Source: Myxococcales bacterium
Lineage (GTDB): Bacteria; Myxococcota_A; UBA9160; UBA4427
DNA: 64,000 nucleotides
Direction of reading: 5' to 3'
Assembly: GCA_012960035.1 (NCBI GenBank)
Contig: DUBZ01000071.1
Span: forward strand, 1-64,000
Below, in pieces: positions 37,425 through 46,121 of this stretch. The position numbers and the translations under genes are program-made. The notes under the pieces were generated by a model. That model made no database searches and was not told the DNA's origin. It saw nothing but the letters and a program-made list of their open reading frames with translations. The first letter of the stretch is position 1; each line of letters begins with the position of its first letter.

Positions 37425-37436
37425 GGACGCGCGTCC
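37425..37436. promoter_or_regulatory. Perfect 12-bp palindrome, probable TetR operator
   Basis: GGACGCGCGTCC is a perfect palindrome, flanked by AT-rich ends (TTCTA... and ...CAAATAA), in the 144-base gap between the TetR gene and the sulfotransferase gene. The size and symmetry are usual for TetR operators. It lies 42 bases before the sulfotransferase ATG. Confidence 0.55.
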
Positions 37437-37478
37437 CAAATAAACAATGCTCTGCGAACTGGCCCAACGGAACCTCAT

Positions 37479-38762
37479 ATGAGCGAGCCTCCAACAGAAA
37501 GCCTCGATGGGAATGTTGATCGACGGTCAAGCTGGACCGCACCCGCGCGTCCTCCGTGGCTCGCCGCTCTAAATGACGAAGGCAAACACCTCGACATGAA
37601 GACCGTCGTGCCTCTCGACAAGGACTCATTGATCGAGGCCGCGTGTTTAAATGCAGGGCTCAGTGATTTTGGTGAGGACCATTGGCGTACCCCTTTCGAA
37701 GCCTTGTGTCGCGACATCGATGGGCCCGCCGAACTTACCTTGATGGGTAGGTTGATGACCCGTAGCGATCTCTTGATCTGGTTGACGAATCGCCTGCAGA
37801 TCAGGGCGCTGCTCAAAGAACATCCGGAAATTCGCGATCAAGAGATCGAAAGCCCGATGTTCATCGTTGGACTTCCGCGCTCGGGGACCTCAATTCTATT
37901 CGAGTTGCTTTCGCTCGACCCCGCCGGCGGAGTGCCCGAGACCTGGGAGGCCATGTTCCCCTGCCCTCCGCCCACAGCGGAGACCTATGACAGCGACCCG
38001 CGGATCGCACGTGCGCACAAGTTGTCGACCCAATGGAACCGCGTCGTCCCCGAGTTCGCGACGATGCACGAGATGGGCGGCCGGATCCCCGCCGAATGTG
38101 GCCTCATCATGGCGAACAGCTTCATCAGCGATCATGTCGCCTCGCTTCACCAAGCGCCCGAATATTCGAGCCTCTATTACGCCGCCGACATGCGTCCCGC
38201 CTACGCGGACCACAAGACGATCCTTCAGATCTTGCAGTGGAAAAACCCGCGACAACACTGGCTGCTAAAAGCCCCTGCACATCAGACCCATCTCGCCACG
38301 TTGCTCGATACCTATCCGGACGCCCGCATTATCCAGACCCATCGCGACCCGATTAAATGCATGGCGTCAACGACCAGCCTGATGGGCTGCCTCTATTACA
38401 TGCGCAGTGACTTGCCCTTCGATTCCGATGCGTTCGAAGACATCATCAAAGGGGAGCCCACCGCGCAGCGCCTCGAATTTGTGATGTCGCAACGGAAAAG
38501 CGGTGTCATCCCCAAAGATCGCATGTGCGACTCCCGCTTTCAGGACTTGATGGACGACCCCATCGGTTGCGTGCGGAACATATACGACCACTTTGAAATG
38601 ACGCTCAGCGAAGACGCCCAGACCCGCATGACTGAATACCTCGCAAACAAACCCAAAGACAAATTCGGCGTCCACAAATATACAGTCGACGACAACGAGC
38701 TCTCCGAGCGGGCGTTCTTCCGCAAGTACCAAGAAGCGTATCGCGTGCCCAACGAGATCTAA
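37479..38762 (+). CDS. P-loop sulfotransferase family protein
   Basis: A 427-residue protein of the same type as the gene at 7230. GLPRSGTS is at 131-138, IQTHRDPIKCMASTTSL near residue 285 is the 3'-phosphate-binding segment, and WEAMFPCPPPTAETYDSDPRI matches the WETMFPSPPPETENFETDPRI block of the first copy. An additional N-terminal 35 residues are present. It is first in a plus-strand run with an SDR and a small membrane protein and may be controlled by the adjacent TetR. Acceptor unknown. Confidence 0.9.
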   Translation: MSEPPTESLDGNVDRRSSWTAPARPPWLAALNDEGKHLDMKTVVPLDKDSLIEAACLNAGLSDFGEDHWRTPFEALCRDIDGPAELTLMGRLMTRSDLLIWLTNRLQIRALLKEHPEIRDQEIESPMFIVGLPRSGTSILFELLSLDPAGGVPETWEAMFPCPPPTAETYDSDPRIARAHKLSTQWNRVVPEFATMHEMGGRIPAECGLIMANSFISDHVASLHQAPEYSSLYYAADMRPAYADHKTILQILQWKNPRQHWLLKAPAHQTHLATLLDTYPDARIIQTHRDPIKCMASTTSLMGCLYYMRSDLPFDSDAFEDIIKGEPTAQRLEFVMSQRKSGVIPKDRMCDSRFQDLMDDPIGCVRNIYDHFEMTLSEDAQTRMTEYLANKPKDKFGVHKYTVDDNELSERAFFRKYQEAYRVPNEI

Positions 38763-38816
38763 GGTTGGCGCGAACCATCAATCGGTTTCTACATATTCAG
38801 CAGCGGAGGAGAAGTC

Positions 38817-39650
38817 ATGGATTTAGGTCTTGCCGGCAAGGTTGCAATCATCACCGGCGGTAGCGGAGGCATCGGTCGAGGTCTCGTGTTGGAATTTGCG
38901 CGAGAGGGTATTCACGTCGTAAGCGCGTCCCGAGATGTCAAAACTGGAAACAAAATCGCCGTCGAAGCCAAACGCCAGGGGCTTTCGGGCACTGTGCTTC
39001 CGATCGCAACCGACATCACCAAGCGCCAAAGCGTGGACGCCATGGTGGCGCAATGTCGCGATCAACTCGGCCCGGTCGATGTGTTGGTGAACAACGCCGG
39101 CGGCGTCGCGCATCCGGCGGCCTTCGAAGAACTCGACGACGAAGCGCGACGTTGGGAAATTGCCCTCAATGTCGATGGCGTTGTGAACTGCTGCCAAGCT
39201 GTTTCGGAAGACATGCTTGGACGCAACACCGGCTCGATCATCAATATTTCGAGTAACTCGTCGCTGCTAGGCGAAGCCGCGATGAACGTCGTGCACTACG
39301 GCGGCCTCAAGGGCTTCGTGAACTCGTTCACCAAAGCGCTCGCATGGGAATGGGCAAAACGCGGCGTACGTGTAAACAACATCTGCCCAGGTTGGATCGT
39401 CCCAGAAGACGCAGACACGGTTGGTGAGGGAAGCTTCTGGAATCGATTCGGCTTCGAAACGATGGGACGGCCAGACGACATGGCCAAACAACTGGAGGAC
39501 GGCACGCTCTACAACATGAGCGGTCTCCCGATCCCGCGCCTGGGCAGGCCAGAAGACATCGCGAACCTTGCTCTCTTCTTGTCCTCGGATGCAGCGAGCT
39601 ACATCACCGGGCAGATGGTTAGTGTGAGCGGTGGCGCATACATGGCGTAG
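38817..39650 (+). CDS. Short-chain dehydrogenase/reductase
   Basis: A 277-residue SDR with TGGSGGIG at 13-20, VNNAGG in the middle and YGGLK around 161-165. GGAGGAG precedes the ATG. It contains an insertion after the catalytic helix (residues about 200-230, PEDADTVGEGSFWNRFGFE) not seen in the shorter SDRs here. It lies 54 bases behind the sulfotransferase and probably shares its promoter. Substrate unknown. Confidence 0.94.
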   Translation: MDLGLAGKVAIITGGSGGIGRGLVLEFAREGIHVVSASRDVKTGNKIAVEAKRQGLSGTVLPIATDITKRQSVDAMVAQCRDQLGPVDVLVNNAGGVAHPAAFEELDDEARRWEIALNVDGVVNCCQAVSEDMLGRNTGSIINISSNSSLLGEAAMNVVHYGGLKGFVNSFTKALAWEWAKRGVRVNNICPGWIVPEDADTVGEGSFWNRFGFETMGRPDDMAKQLEDGTLYNMSGLPIPRLGRPEDIANLALFLSSDAASYITGQMVSVSGGAYMA

Positions 39651-39760
39651 CGTCTTGGGCGCGAAGATCATTGCAACGGAAATCGAAAAAGACAGCCCGC
39701 TGTCTTCGTGCTCGATCTCGTAATCGATCTCGCCTCGAATTGCGTATAGGGTTCCCGAGT

Positions 39761-40126
39761 GTGAACGACGACCTCTCGAAAAATGATGCGCCAACGTACC
39801 TACAGCAGAAGACCGCCCAAGCGGGTTGGGCGCTCATGCTCGGCTCAATGGGATTTTGGGCATTGGTGCTCGTGGTGCCCTTTCTCCCGTATTCGAACGG
39901 CGCGCGAGTCACCGCGGTCGGGGCACTCCTGGTTCTCGCGGAGATCACGTTTTGGGTCGGCGCGCTGATGGCTGGCCCCGACGCGGCGCGCCGGATAAAG
40001 ACATGGTGGCGCGGGTCGCAAGATGCTTCACGACCTTCGATCGTCGAGCCGGATGCTCACGCGATTCACACCGGTCACGACGTTCACCGGCGTCACGACG
40101 TTCAAGTACGCACGAAACCCTCGTAA
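39761..40126 (+). CDS. Small membrane protein (transporter-suffix-like)
   Basis: A 121-residue protein with two transmembrane helices: WALMLGSMGFWALVLVVPFL and VTAVGALLVLAEITFWVGALM, then a basic segment (AARRIKTWWRG). The pattern of a LPFLP-type turn followed by AEI.FW.GAL resembles the 'transporter suffix' domain found near transport and lipid genes. A GTG start at 39761 is chosen from where the hydrophilic N-terminus begins; the ribosome site (AGGG) is weak. The 3' end overlaps the monooxygenase gene by 25 bases. Function unknown. Confidence 0.55.
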   Translation: MNDDLSKNDAPTYLQQKTAQAGWALMLGSMGFWALVLVVPFLPYSNGARVTAVGALLVLAEITFWVGALMAGPDAARRIKTWWRGSQDASRPSIVEPDAHAIHTGHDVHRRHDVQVRTKPS

Positions 40127-41712
40127 CCGTTCGCCACCACTTCTTCGCATTTGGCGACATATGTCGGGAAGCCGATATAGGGCATGAAGACCCGAGGTTT
40201 ATTCGGAACGTTGGCACCGAGGTACCAGGAGTTGCAGCTGGGGTAGAGCGTGAGGCTTGCAACGTCGTTTACGTGATCTACCCACTCGTCTTCGGCACTG
40301 ATTGTGGCTTCGATCTGCTGAAGACTCGCGTCGCGCATGTCGACGATGCAGGCGACGATCCAGTCCACGTGCTGTTCGATCGCAGGCACCATGTTGGCCA
40401 ACACCGAGGGGCTTCCCGGGCCTGTCACCGTAAACAAGTTGGGAAAGCCAACCGTCATGAGACCCAAATACGTTCGCGGACCGGCGCTCCATTTATCAGC
40501 GAGGGTAAGCCCATTGCGACCGCGGATGTCAATCCCGAGGAGTGCGCCCGTCATGGCGTCAAACCCGGTCGCAAACACGATCGTGTCGAGTTCGAAGTCG
40601 GCGTCGCGGGTTCGCAAACCGTTGGGCGTCAACTCCTGAAGCGGCGCCTTTCGAACGTCCACAAGGTCGACGTTGTCGCGATTGTAGGTTTCGAAATACC
40701 CGGAGTCCGCACAAAGTCTCTTACAGCCTAGGACTTGGTCGGGGATCAGCATCTCGGCTGTCACCGGATCCGTCACCGTCTCGCGAATTTTCCGTTGCAC
40801 AAATTGCGCAGCGGTGTCGTTCGCGTTGGCATCGAACATGAGGTCAGCGTACGACGCAAGGAACGTAAGTCCGCCGCTGTTCCACCATTTTTCGTAGTGC
40901 ACTTCGCGCTCATCGGGCGAAGCAAGAAGTGCTGATTCTTCGCGTCCTTCAACGTCAGCAAAGGCACCAAAGGGCATTTCTTTGTTGCGCGCGCGAAAGC
41001 CAACGTAGTCACCTTTGACTTTCGCTTGCACTGCGGGGTCGAGCGGGGCGTTATGTGCGGGCACCGAATAGTTGGCCGTCCGCTGAAACACGGTCAGGTG
41101 ACCTGCTTGTTCGGCGATGATCGGGATCGATTGAATGGCAGAAGACCCCGTTCCAATCACGCCAACTCGCTTTCCCGTAAAATCAACACCATCATGAGGC
41201 CACTGACCGGTGTGCACCCAATTGCCTTCGAAAGAGTCAAGGCCAGGAACATCGGGTGTATTCGTCGACGACAAACAACCGGTCGCCATGATGCAGAATT
41301 GTGCGGAGAGAAGGTCGCCCGCACTTGTATCAACCAACCAGCGCCCACTCTCTTCGTCGAGGACTGCACGCACGACGCTGGTTTCGAATTGAATGTCCCG
41401 CTTCAGATCCAAGCGGTCTGCCACGTGGTTGATGTACGCAAGGATCTCGGGCTGCGACGCGTAGCGCTCAGTCCATTCCCAGTCTTGTTGGAGATCTTCG
41501 TCGAACTGGTAGGAGTACTCCATGCTCTCGATGTCGCAGCGTGCTCCGGGATAGCGATTCCAATACCAAGTACCGCCGACGCCGGTCCCCTTTTCGAAAA
41601 CACGAACCGACACACCCGCGCCGCGCAGGCGATGAAGCATGTAACAGCCCGCAAAGCCAGCACCGACCACCACCGCATCTACCTGCTCGCGTATTTGATT
41701 CGCTCCACTCAT
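40102..41712 (-). CDS. Baeyer-Villiger monooxygenase (cyclohexanone monooxygenase-like)
   Basis: A 536-residue NADPH/FAD enzyme of the classical type I class. GAGFAG at 17-22, GGTWYWNRYPGARCDIES after it, the fingerprint FEGNWVHTGQWPHDGVD from about residue 159, and GTGSSA in the NADPH fold are all present. This is the best match of the three flavin monooxygenases here to proven Baeyer-Villiger enzymes, which turn cyclic ketones into lactones. GGAGGAG precedes the ATG at 41712. It follows a crotonase by 59 bases. Confidence 0.95.
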   Translation of the reverse strand: MSGANQIREQVDAVVVGAGFAGCYMLHRLRGAGVSVRVFEKGTGVGGTWYWNRYPGARCDIESMEYSYQFDEDLQQDWEWTERYASQPEILAYINHVADRLDLKRDIQFETSVVRAVLDEESGRWLVDTSAGDLLSAQFCIMATGCLSSTNTPDVPGLDSFEGNWVHTGQWPHDGVDFTGKRVGVIGTGSSAIQSIPIIAEQAGHLTVFQRTANYSVPAHNAPLDPAVQAKVKGDYVGFRARNKEMPFGAFADVEGREESALLASPDEREVHYEKWWNSGGLTFLASYADLMFDANANDTAAQFVQRKIRETVTDPVTAEMLIPDQVLGCKRLCADSGYFETYNRDNVDLVDVRKAPLQELTPNGLRTRDADFELDTIVFATGFDAMTGALLGIDIRGRNGLTLADKWSAGPRTYLGLMTVGFPNLFTVTGPGSPSVLANMVPAIEQHVDWIVACIVDMRDASLQQIEATISAEDEWVDHVNDVASLTLYPSCNSWYLGANVPNKPRVFMPYIGFPTYVAKCEEVVANGYEGFVRT

Positions 41713-41771
41713 GCAGCCTCCTCCGAAGTCCCGAGACATTAGCGCGACCCCGCCGTGCAGCGCGTGCGGCG

Positions 41772-42566
41772 CTACTTCGTTTTCTTGCTCGCGGTCTTGA
41801 TGTCATCACCGAGGGTCGCAGCGCCGCCTTGCATGAGTGCCTGCATGTGCGGACCCGCTTGCAAGTCGCCACCGATCCGAATAATTGACCGGGCGCCCTG
41901 CACTTCTTGAGCGGCCCGTACGAATCGCTTGTTCACCGTGACCACCGCGGGCGGGGTCTGCGCGATTCGACTCGCGATTTCCAGCACGCGAGCTTCGAGT
42001 TCGTCGGGTGCAAAAGCTTGATTGATAAGCCCGACGGATGCAGCTTCGTCCCCTGAATACACACGTCCAGTGAGATGAAGTTCCATCGCATGTCTCGACT
42101 GAAGCATCGCGGGAAACCACGGGAAGTCGGGAAGCCCAGCGAACTGCAGCACGGGATGAGAAAATTTTGCTTCAGTCGACCCGTAAGCGAGATCGCAAGC
42201 CCCCACCAATTCGAGGCCTCCCGCCATCGCGTACCCATGAACCAAAGCAATGACCGGCTTCGCGAGATCCCAGATCGACATCCAACCTTCGCTCACGTGC
42301 CGTGCCCACTGCATCCCAACGTTCGACGTGTGATAGGGCTGGTCGGCATTGAGATCTGACTTGAGATCGTACCCCGAAGAAAAACAAGAACCCGCGCCGC
42401 GCAGGATCGACACGCGCACGTCGTCGTCATTGTCCGCGGCTTGGAGCACTTCAAGCAGTTCTCCGCGCATCGTGTTGTTGATGGCGTTGCGCTTGTCCGG
42501 GCGATTGAGTGTGATGAAGCGAACGCCCGAAGCGGGCTCGCTGACTTCGATGGCTTGGTACGTCAT
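41772..42566 (-). CDS. Enoyl-CoA hydratase/isomerase family protein (crotonase)
   Basis: A 264-residue crotonase-fold protein. The oxyanion-hole pieces are FSSGYDLKSDL and GYAMAGGLELVGACDLAYG; the expected first catalytic acid (PE) is replaced around FSHPVLQFAGLP. AGGAT precedes the ATG at 42566; the longer open frame above is rejected. Probably co-transcribed with the Baeyer-Villiger enzyme. The missing first Glu suggests hydrolase, isomerase or dehalogenase-type chemistry, not simple hydration (inference). Confidence 0.9.
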   Translation of the reverse strand: MTYQAIEVSEPASGVRFITLNRPDKRNAINNTMRGELLEVLQAADNDDDVRVSILRGAGSCFSSGYDLKSDLNADQPYHTSNVGMQWARHVSEGWMSIWDLAKPVIALVHGYAMAGGLELVGACDLAYGSTEAKFSHPVLQFAGLPDFPWFPAMLQSRHAMELHLTGRVYSGDEAASVGLINQAFAPDELEARVLEIASRIAQTPPAVVTVNKRFVRAAQEVQGARSIIRIGGDLQAGPHMQALMQGGAATLGDDIKTASKKTK

Positions 42567-43029
42567 AAACTGATCCTCCGAAGAGGCCACCCTGCCAAGA
42601 AACCGACGTCCGATCAAGTCCCCGGAAGCGTGCTCAAACTCAGGACTCGAAGGCGCGCGATCCATCGATCGATGCGGGAAGCATCCACACACCCCGCAAA
42701 CTCCAACGAGCAAGGAATGGATCGCTTTTGTCCAGCGTCTCGCAGCCCGTCGTCATCGCGATGGGCGCGACCGCGATGGCGATTCGTATGTGGAAACCAC
42801 GCGGCAACAAGCAGCAATATCCCCGTCAAGTCTGCAATTGACTTGACCGGGGGCGGTCGTCTTACTTGGGCAACCGGGGGGGGAAGGTGCGCGCGATTAC
42901 GAACTCACTAACATGTTTTATGAAGGCACGCGCAATACGATCCCAAGACTGATTCGTGCATCGGCAACTTCATCGCATGCAAATCGCGAATCATCAAGTG
43001 CTTAACAAATTGGACATGGAGCGATTACA
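42567..43029. other. 463-bp gap with a hairpin
   Basis: Separates divergent genes. The open frames here have no recognisable domain. GTCAAGTC (42825-42832) and GACTTGAC (42840-42847) form an 8-base inverted repeat that extends with CCC/GGG on either side, but no T-run follows, so it is not a classical terminator; it may be an operator. Nothing else is seen. Confidence 0.5.
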
Positions 43030-43854
43030 ATGAGCCTGACGTCGGACGACCTTGTACTGTGCGCCGGGACATTGCAGTCAACACCGATCCTCGATCGCAT
43101 CGACGCGATTCTTGCGGCGGGCTTTCAAGGCACTTCGTCTTTCACGACCGACGTGCAGCAAGCCGAAGCCGCTGGCGTGTCGCCCAAAGAACTTGGCAAG
43201 CGCCTCGCTGACGCTGGACTCGGTGTTGCGGAGATGGACATGGTGTCCAACTGGTTTCCAAGCGCGACCCAGGGACCCGGCCTCCTTGGCTTTACGAATG
43301 AGCAAGCCTTCGACTATGCCGAAGCGCTCCATGCGCGTTCGGTCACGGCCGTCGTCTTTGCGGCCGCACCTTCACAAGATGAACTCATCGACTCTTTCGC
43401 AGCCCTATGCGACCACGCTGCGGAACGCGGCTTGCTTGTCCACCTCGAGTTCATCCCGTTTTCGCCGGTACGCACTGTTGGTGACGCACTCGCGATCGTC
43501 GAAGCCGCAAATCGTCCCAATGGCGGCATCATGCTCGATGCATGGCACTTGTACCGTTCGGGCGGAACCGCCAGCGATGTTCAGGCCGCAGCCAAACACA
43601 TCCTTGGCGTTCAACTCGACGATGCACCTGTTGAGCCCGAAAAAAACCTGGTCGCTGAAACGACGCAGCGGCGACTGCTTCCGGGACAAGGAGATGCCGA
43701 TGTCCCCGCGATCATTCGTGCGCTCCGAAGTGGTGGATCGACCGCGCCGCTTGGCGTCGAAGTATTTTCCGAAACATTGGCGGCGCTTCCGCCCGAAGAG
43801 GTGGCCCGTCAAGCCTTCGCCGCGGCAAAAGACTGCATCAAGAAGAGCCTCTAA
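43030..43854 (+). CDS. Sugar phosphate isomerase/epimerase-type TIM barrel
   Basis: A 274-residue protein of the xylose-isomerase-like TIM barrel superfamily. Visible pieces include LVHLEFIPFSP (barrel strand with metal-binding Glu), GIMLDAWHLYRSGG (Asp and His of the metal site) and GVEVFSE at the end. Members act as epimerases, isomerases or dehydratases on small sugars and cyclic polyols. GGAG precedes the ATG by eight bases. The stop overlaps the stop of the convergent hydrolase. Substrate not predictable; inosose-type chemistry would fit the inositol gene elsewhere in the window but they are not linked. Confidence 0.85.
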   Translation: MSLTSDDLVLCAGTLQSTPILDRIDAILAAGFQGTSSFTTDVQQAEAAGVSPKELGKRLADAGLGVAEMDMVSNWFPSATQGPGLLGFTNEQAFDYAEALHARSVTAVVFAAAPSQDELIDSFAALCDHAAERGLLVHLEFIPFSPVRTVGDALAIVEAANRPNGGIMLDAWHLYRSGGTASDVQAAAKHILGVQLDDAPVEPEKNLVAETTQRRLLPGQGDADVPAIIRALRSGGSTAPLGVEVFSETLAALPPEEVARQAFAAAKDCIKKSL

Positions 43855-44759
43855 CGCCCGGGCTGATACTCGAGCACATACTCCGCGACAAGTTCAGGGC
43901 TTTCCATCGGGATGAAGTGCGTTCGGTCCGACAGAAAGACTTCTTCGCCATGGCGAAACTCGCGGGCAAGCCCAGGCCAAGTAGGCGATGCACTGAAATC
44001 CATAATGCCTCGGTCTTCCGGAGGCCGCTTCGCGCGAATCACCATGACGGGAACGTCGATCGCGCGAACACTCGTATAGATCTCACGGTTCGAACGACTG
44101 GTCATGTATACGCTTGCTTCGCTCTCGGGCGAGCAAGCGAGCACGAAGCCATCGCCGTCACTGGCGGGGACCAGTCCGAATTCGCAGTAGCGCTGCAAGG
44201 CATCGGGGTGAAAGCCGGCATACGGTGGGCGGTCCTTAAAGCGTTCGATCATGGCGTGAACCGAAGCGAAGCGGTTCTTCCGTCGGGCGGTTGGGTGCGG
44301 TTCTCCGTCTACCGTGTTGGTGTTCCAACCTGTGGTCTCATATTCCTCTGGATCCTGGATCACCGGATCGATCAACAACAACCGCGCGAACGCCGACGGT
44401 CGCAGTGCGGCTGCATCAACGCTCGCGTGTGCGCCCATCGAATGTCCGACTCCGATCGCACCCGCGAGTTCGAAGTGATCGATCACCCCAGCAAGGTCGC
44501 GTCCGACTTCTTTCCAATCGACGATCGGCGCCTTTTCGCTCCGTCCATGCGCGCGCTGATCAACGGCGATCACGTGGCGGTCTCCAAGAAGCCCGATCAC
44601 CGGGTCCCACACCCGGGCATGAAACCCCGTGGCATGGGTCATCAATATTGTTGGCAGCGTTCCGCGTGATTCGACTCCCCATTCGAAGCACGCGATCTCA
44701 ATGCCGTTCGCGTTGATTCTGTGGAGCGTCGGTTCTGTGTCCGGGAGGTTCGAAGCCAT
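43851..44759 (-). CDS. Alpha/beta hydrolase
   Basis: A 302-residue alpha/beta hydrolase. Oxyanion-hole strand LMTHATGFHARVW, nucleophile S107 in GVGHSMGAH, acid near RAKRPPEDRG, and the catalytic His in RTHFIPMESPE. The start is ATG 44759 with no clear ribosome site; it lies 15 bases after the stop of a truncated CoA-transferase frame, so coupling to the upstream fragment is possible. It could open lactones or esters produced by the Baeyer-Villiger enzymes (inference). Confidence 0.9.
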   Translation of the reverse strand: MASNLPDTEPTLHRINANGIEIACFEWGVESRGTLPTILMTHATGFHARVWDPVIGLLGDRHVIAVDQRAHGRSEKAPIVDWKEVGRDLAGVIDHFELAGAIGVGHSMGAHASVDAAALRPSAFARLLLIDPVIQDPEEYETTGWNTNTVDGEPHPTARRKNRFASVHAMIERFKDRPPYAGFHPDALQRYCEFGLVPASDGDGFVLACSPESEASVYMTSRSNREIYTSVRAIDVPVMVIRAKRPPEDRGIMDFSASPTWPGLAREFRHGEEVFLSDRTHFIPMESPELVAEYVLEYQPGR

Positions 44760-44773
44760 TGGGCTGCGAGGAT

Positions 44774-45052
44774 TCAATGTTGGGCTTGGGAGCGCAAGTG
44801 GCTCGCTCGTTTCTGCCACCAATAAACGCCCACGACCGCGCTGCGTTTGTTGCGCGCGTACGCCCACCAGCAAAGAGATGCATCGGTCTTGCCTTCGTCG
44901 CTTTTCCCACCGGCGAACGGACCCAACCTTCGCGCAGGAGACCCGCCTGTGGGTTCGATCGCGACAACCTCGGCGCCAAGTTCCGCGAGCATCCAACCTG
45001 CGACGTAGCCGCGTTCGTCGCAAAGATCTAAAACTCGCACTCCGTTCAGCAT
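44774..45052 (-). pseudogene. Truncated CaiB/BaiF (class III) CoA-transferase
   Basis: The first 75 or so residues are the N-terminus of a class III CoA-transferase: LNGVRVLDLCDERGYVAGWM, LAELGAEVVAIEPTGGSPAR, RLGPF, and the WWAYARNKRSAVV segment. The protein then changes to unrelated sequence and stops after 92 codons, whereas intact enzymes have about 400. AAAGGG precedes the ATG. Most of the gene was probably lost in a deletion that also placed the hydrolase directly behind it. Confidence 0.7.
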
Positions 45053-45081
45053 GGCGGTCCCTTTGCTCGAAAGGTCGGTCT

Positions 45082-45852
45082 CTATAGCGTTAGCGGCAAC
45101 TCTAGATATTCGTTGTAGATGAAGTCTCGATGTTCGAGCAGCGATGAATCGAGCGCCTTCGCGGTGTCGTCGTCCATCGCTTCGAAGCCTGGACGCATCG
45201 CATCGGGGAGCGGGCACTGGTCAGGCGGCAACGGCTTAAAGAGCGCGATGAATGCAGCGAAGTAAATATCGGCGGCCGTCAGCGAACTTCCAACTAGAAA
45301 CCGACTTCCTTCCTGCTTCTGAGCATCCAATCGACCAGTCAACATATTCAACAACCCGATCACACGGCCCTGGATCGCATCGCCCTCTTCTGCGCGATAG
45401 CCGTACTTGTTGCCGAGGTATTCTGCGATGCCAGCCGGAAAGCCGGGTTGTCCATTGAGCCCAGCGTGAACACCTTGCAGCCGGCGAATCCAACCTAGGC
45501 CGCCTTCGCCACAGATTTCGTGAGACAGCCCGAGCACCAGGGCGCGCTCCGCCGCATCGGCCGGTAGCAGCGCGGGGGTCGGTGACAAACGTTCTGCAAG
45601 CAACAAGATCTCGGCCCAGCCGGCGCGCGGCTTTTCGTCGTTGTACACCGCAACCGGCCCGGTGCGTTCGCCCGACCATTCGGTCAGTGCGCTATTGGCT
45701 TGGTCGAGTTTCACGGCCATCCACGGGATCTGTTTCACGTGCAAGATGCCCTTTGCCGCTTCTCCCCACGGCGATGGCACGCCGGTCACAACAACCATCC
45801 GCAGGCCGTCCGCGTCCTTGGCGGTTTGAAAGTCGACGTAGTTCACGGGCAT
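45082..45852 (-). CDS. Glutathione S-transferase-like protein
   Basis: A 256-residue protein with a thioredoxin-like N-terminal domain (VVVTGVPSPWGEAAKGILHVKQIPW, GPVAVYNDEKPRAGWAEILLLAERL) and an all-helical C-terminal domain (LTGRLDAQKQ, FLVGSSLTAADIYFAAFIAL) as in GSTs. The putative active-site Ser is in VPSPWGE. AGGAG precedes the ATG at 45852. It heads a minus-strand run with the CoA-transferase fragment and hydrolase. Could open epoxides or act in dehalogenation; unproven. Confidence 0.8.
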   Translation of the reverse strand: MPVNYVDFQTAKDADGLRMVVVTGVPSPWGEAAKGILHVKQIPWMAVKLDQANSALTEWSGERTGPVAVYNDEKPRAGWAEILLLAERLSPTPALLPADAAERALVLGLSHEICGEGGLGWIRRLQGVHAGLNGQPGFPAGIAEYLGNKYGYRAEEGDAIQGRVIGLLNMLTGRLDAQKQEGSRFLVGSSLTAADIYFAAFIALFKPLPPDQCPLPDAMRPGFEAMDDDTAKALDSSLLEHRDFIYNEYLELPLTL

Positions 45853-46121
45853 TGATCCACTCCTATTCCTGTCGTGTTCGCGGCGAACCGCGGGGCGCAT
45901 GATTTTTCGCGGGTCGTGCAACATAGCGGAGAATGCGGCGAGGCCACGGAGCACAAAATGCAATCGAACCCGAATCCACGCGTCTACATACAAGATTTTG
46001 GGAAGGTCTATTCGTGTCTTCAATTGCCAGGTGGGCCACGCCCCTTCGCGGCCACCGTCCAGCTTGCACAAAAGAACCGAAGCGGCACAGTATCCCCCTG
46101 CGGCAAAAAGAGGAGAGCGGC

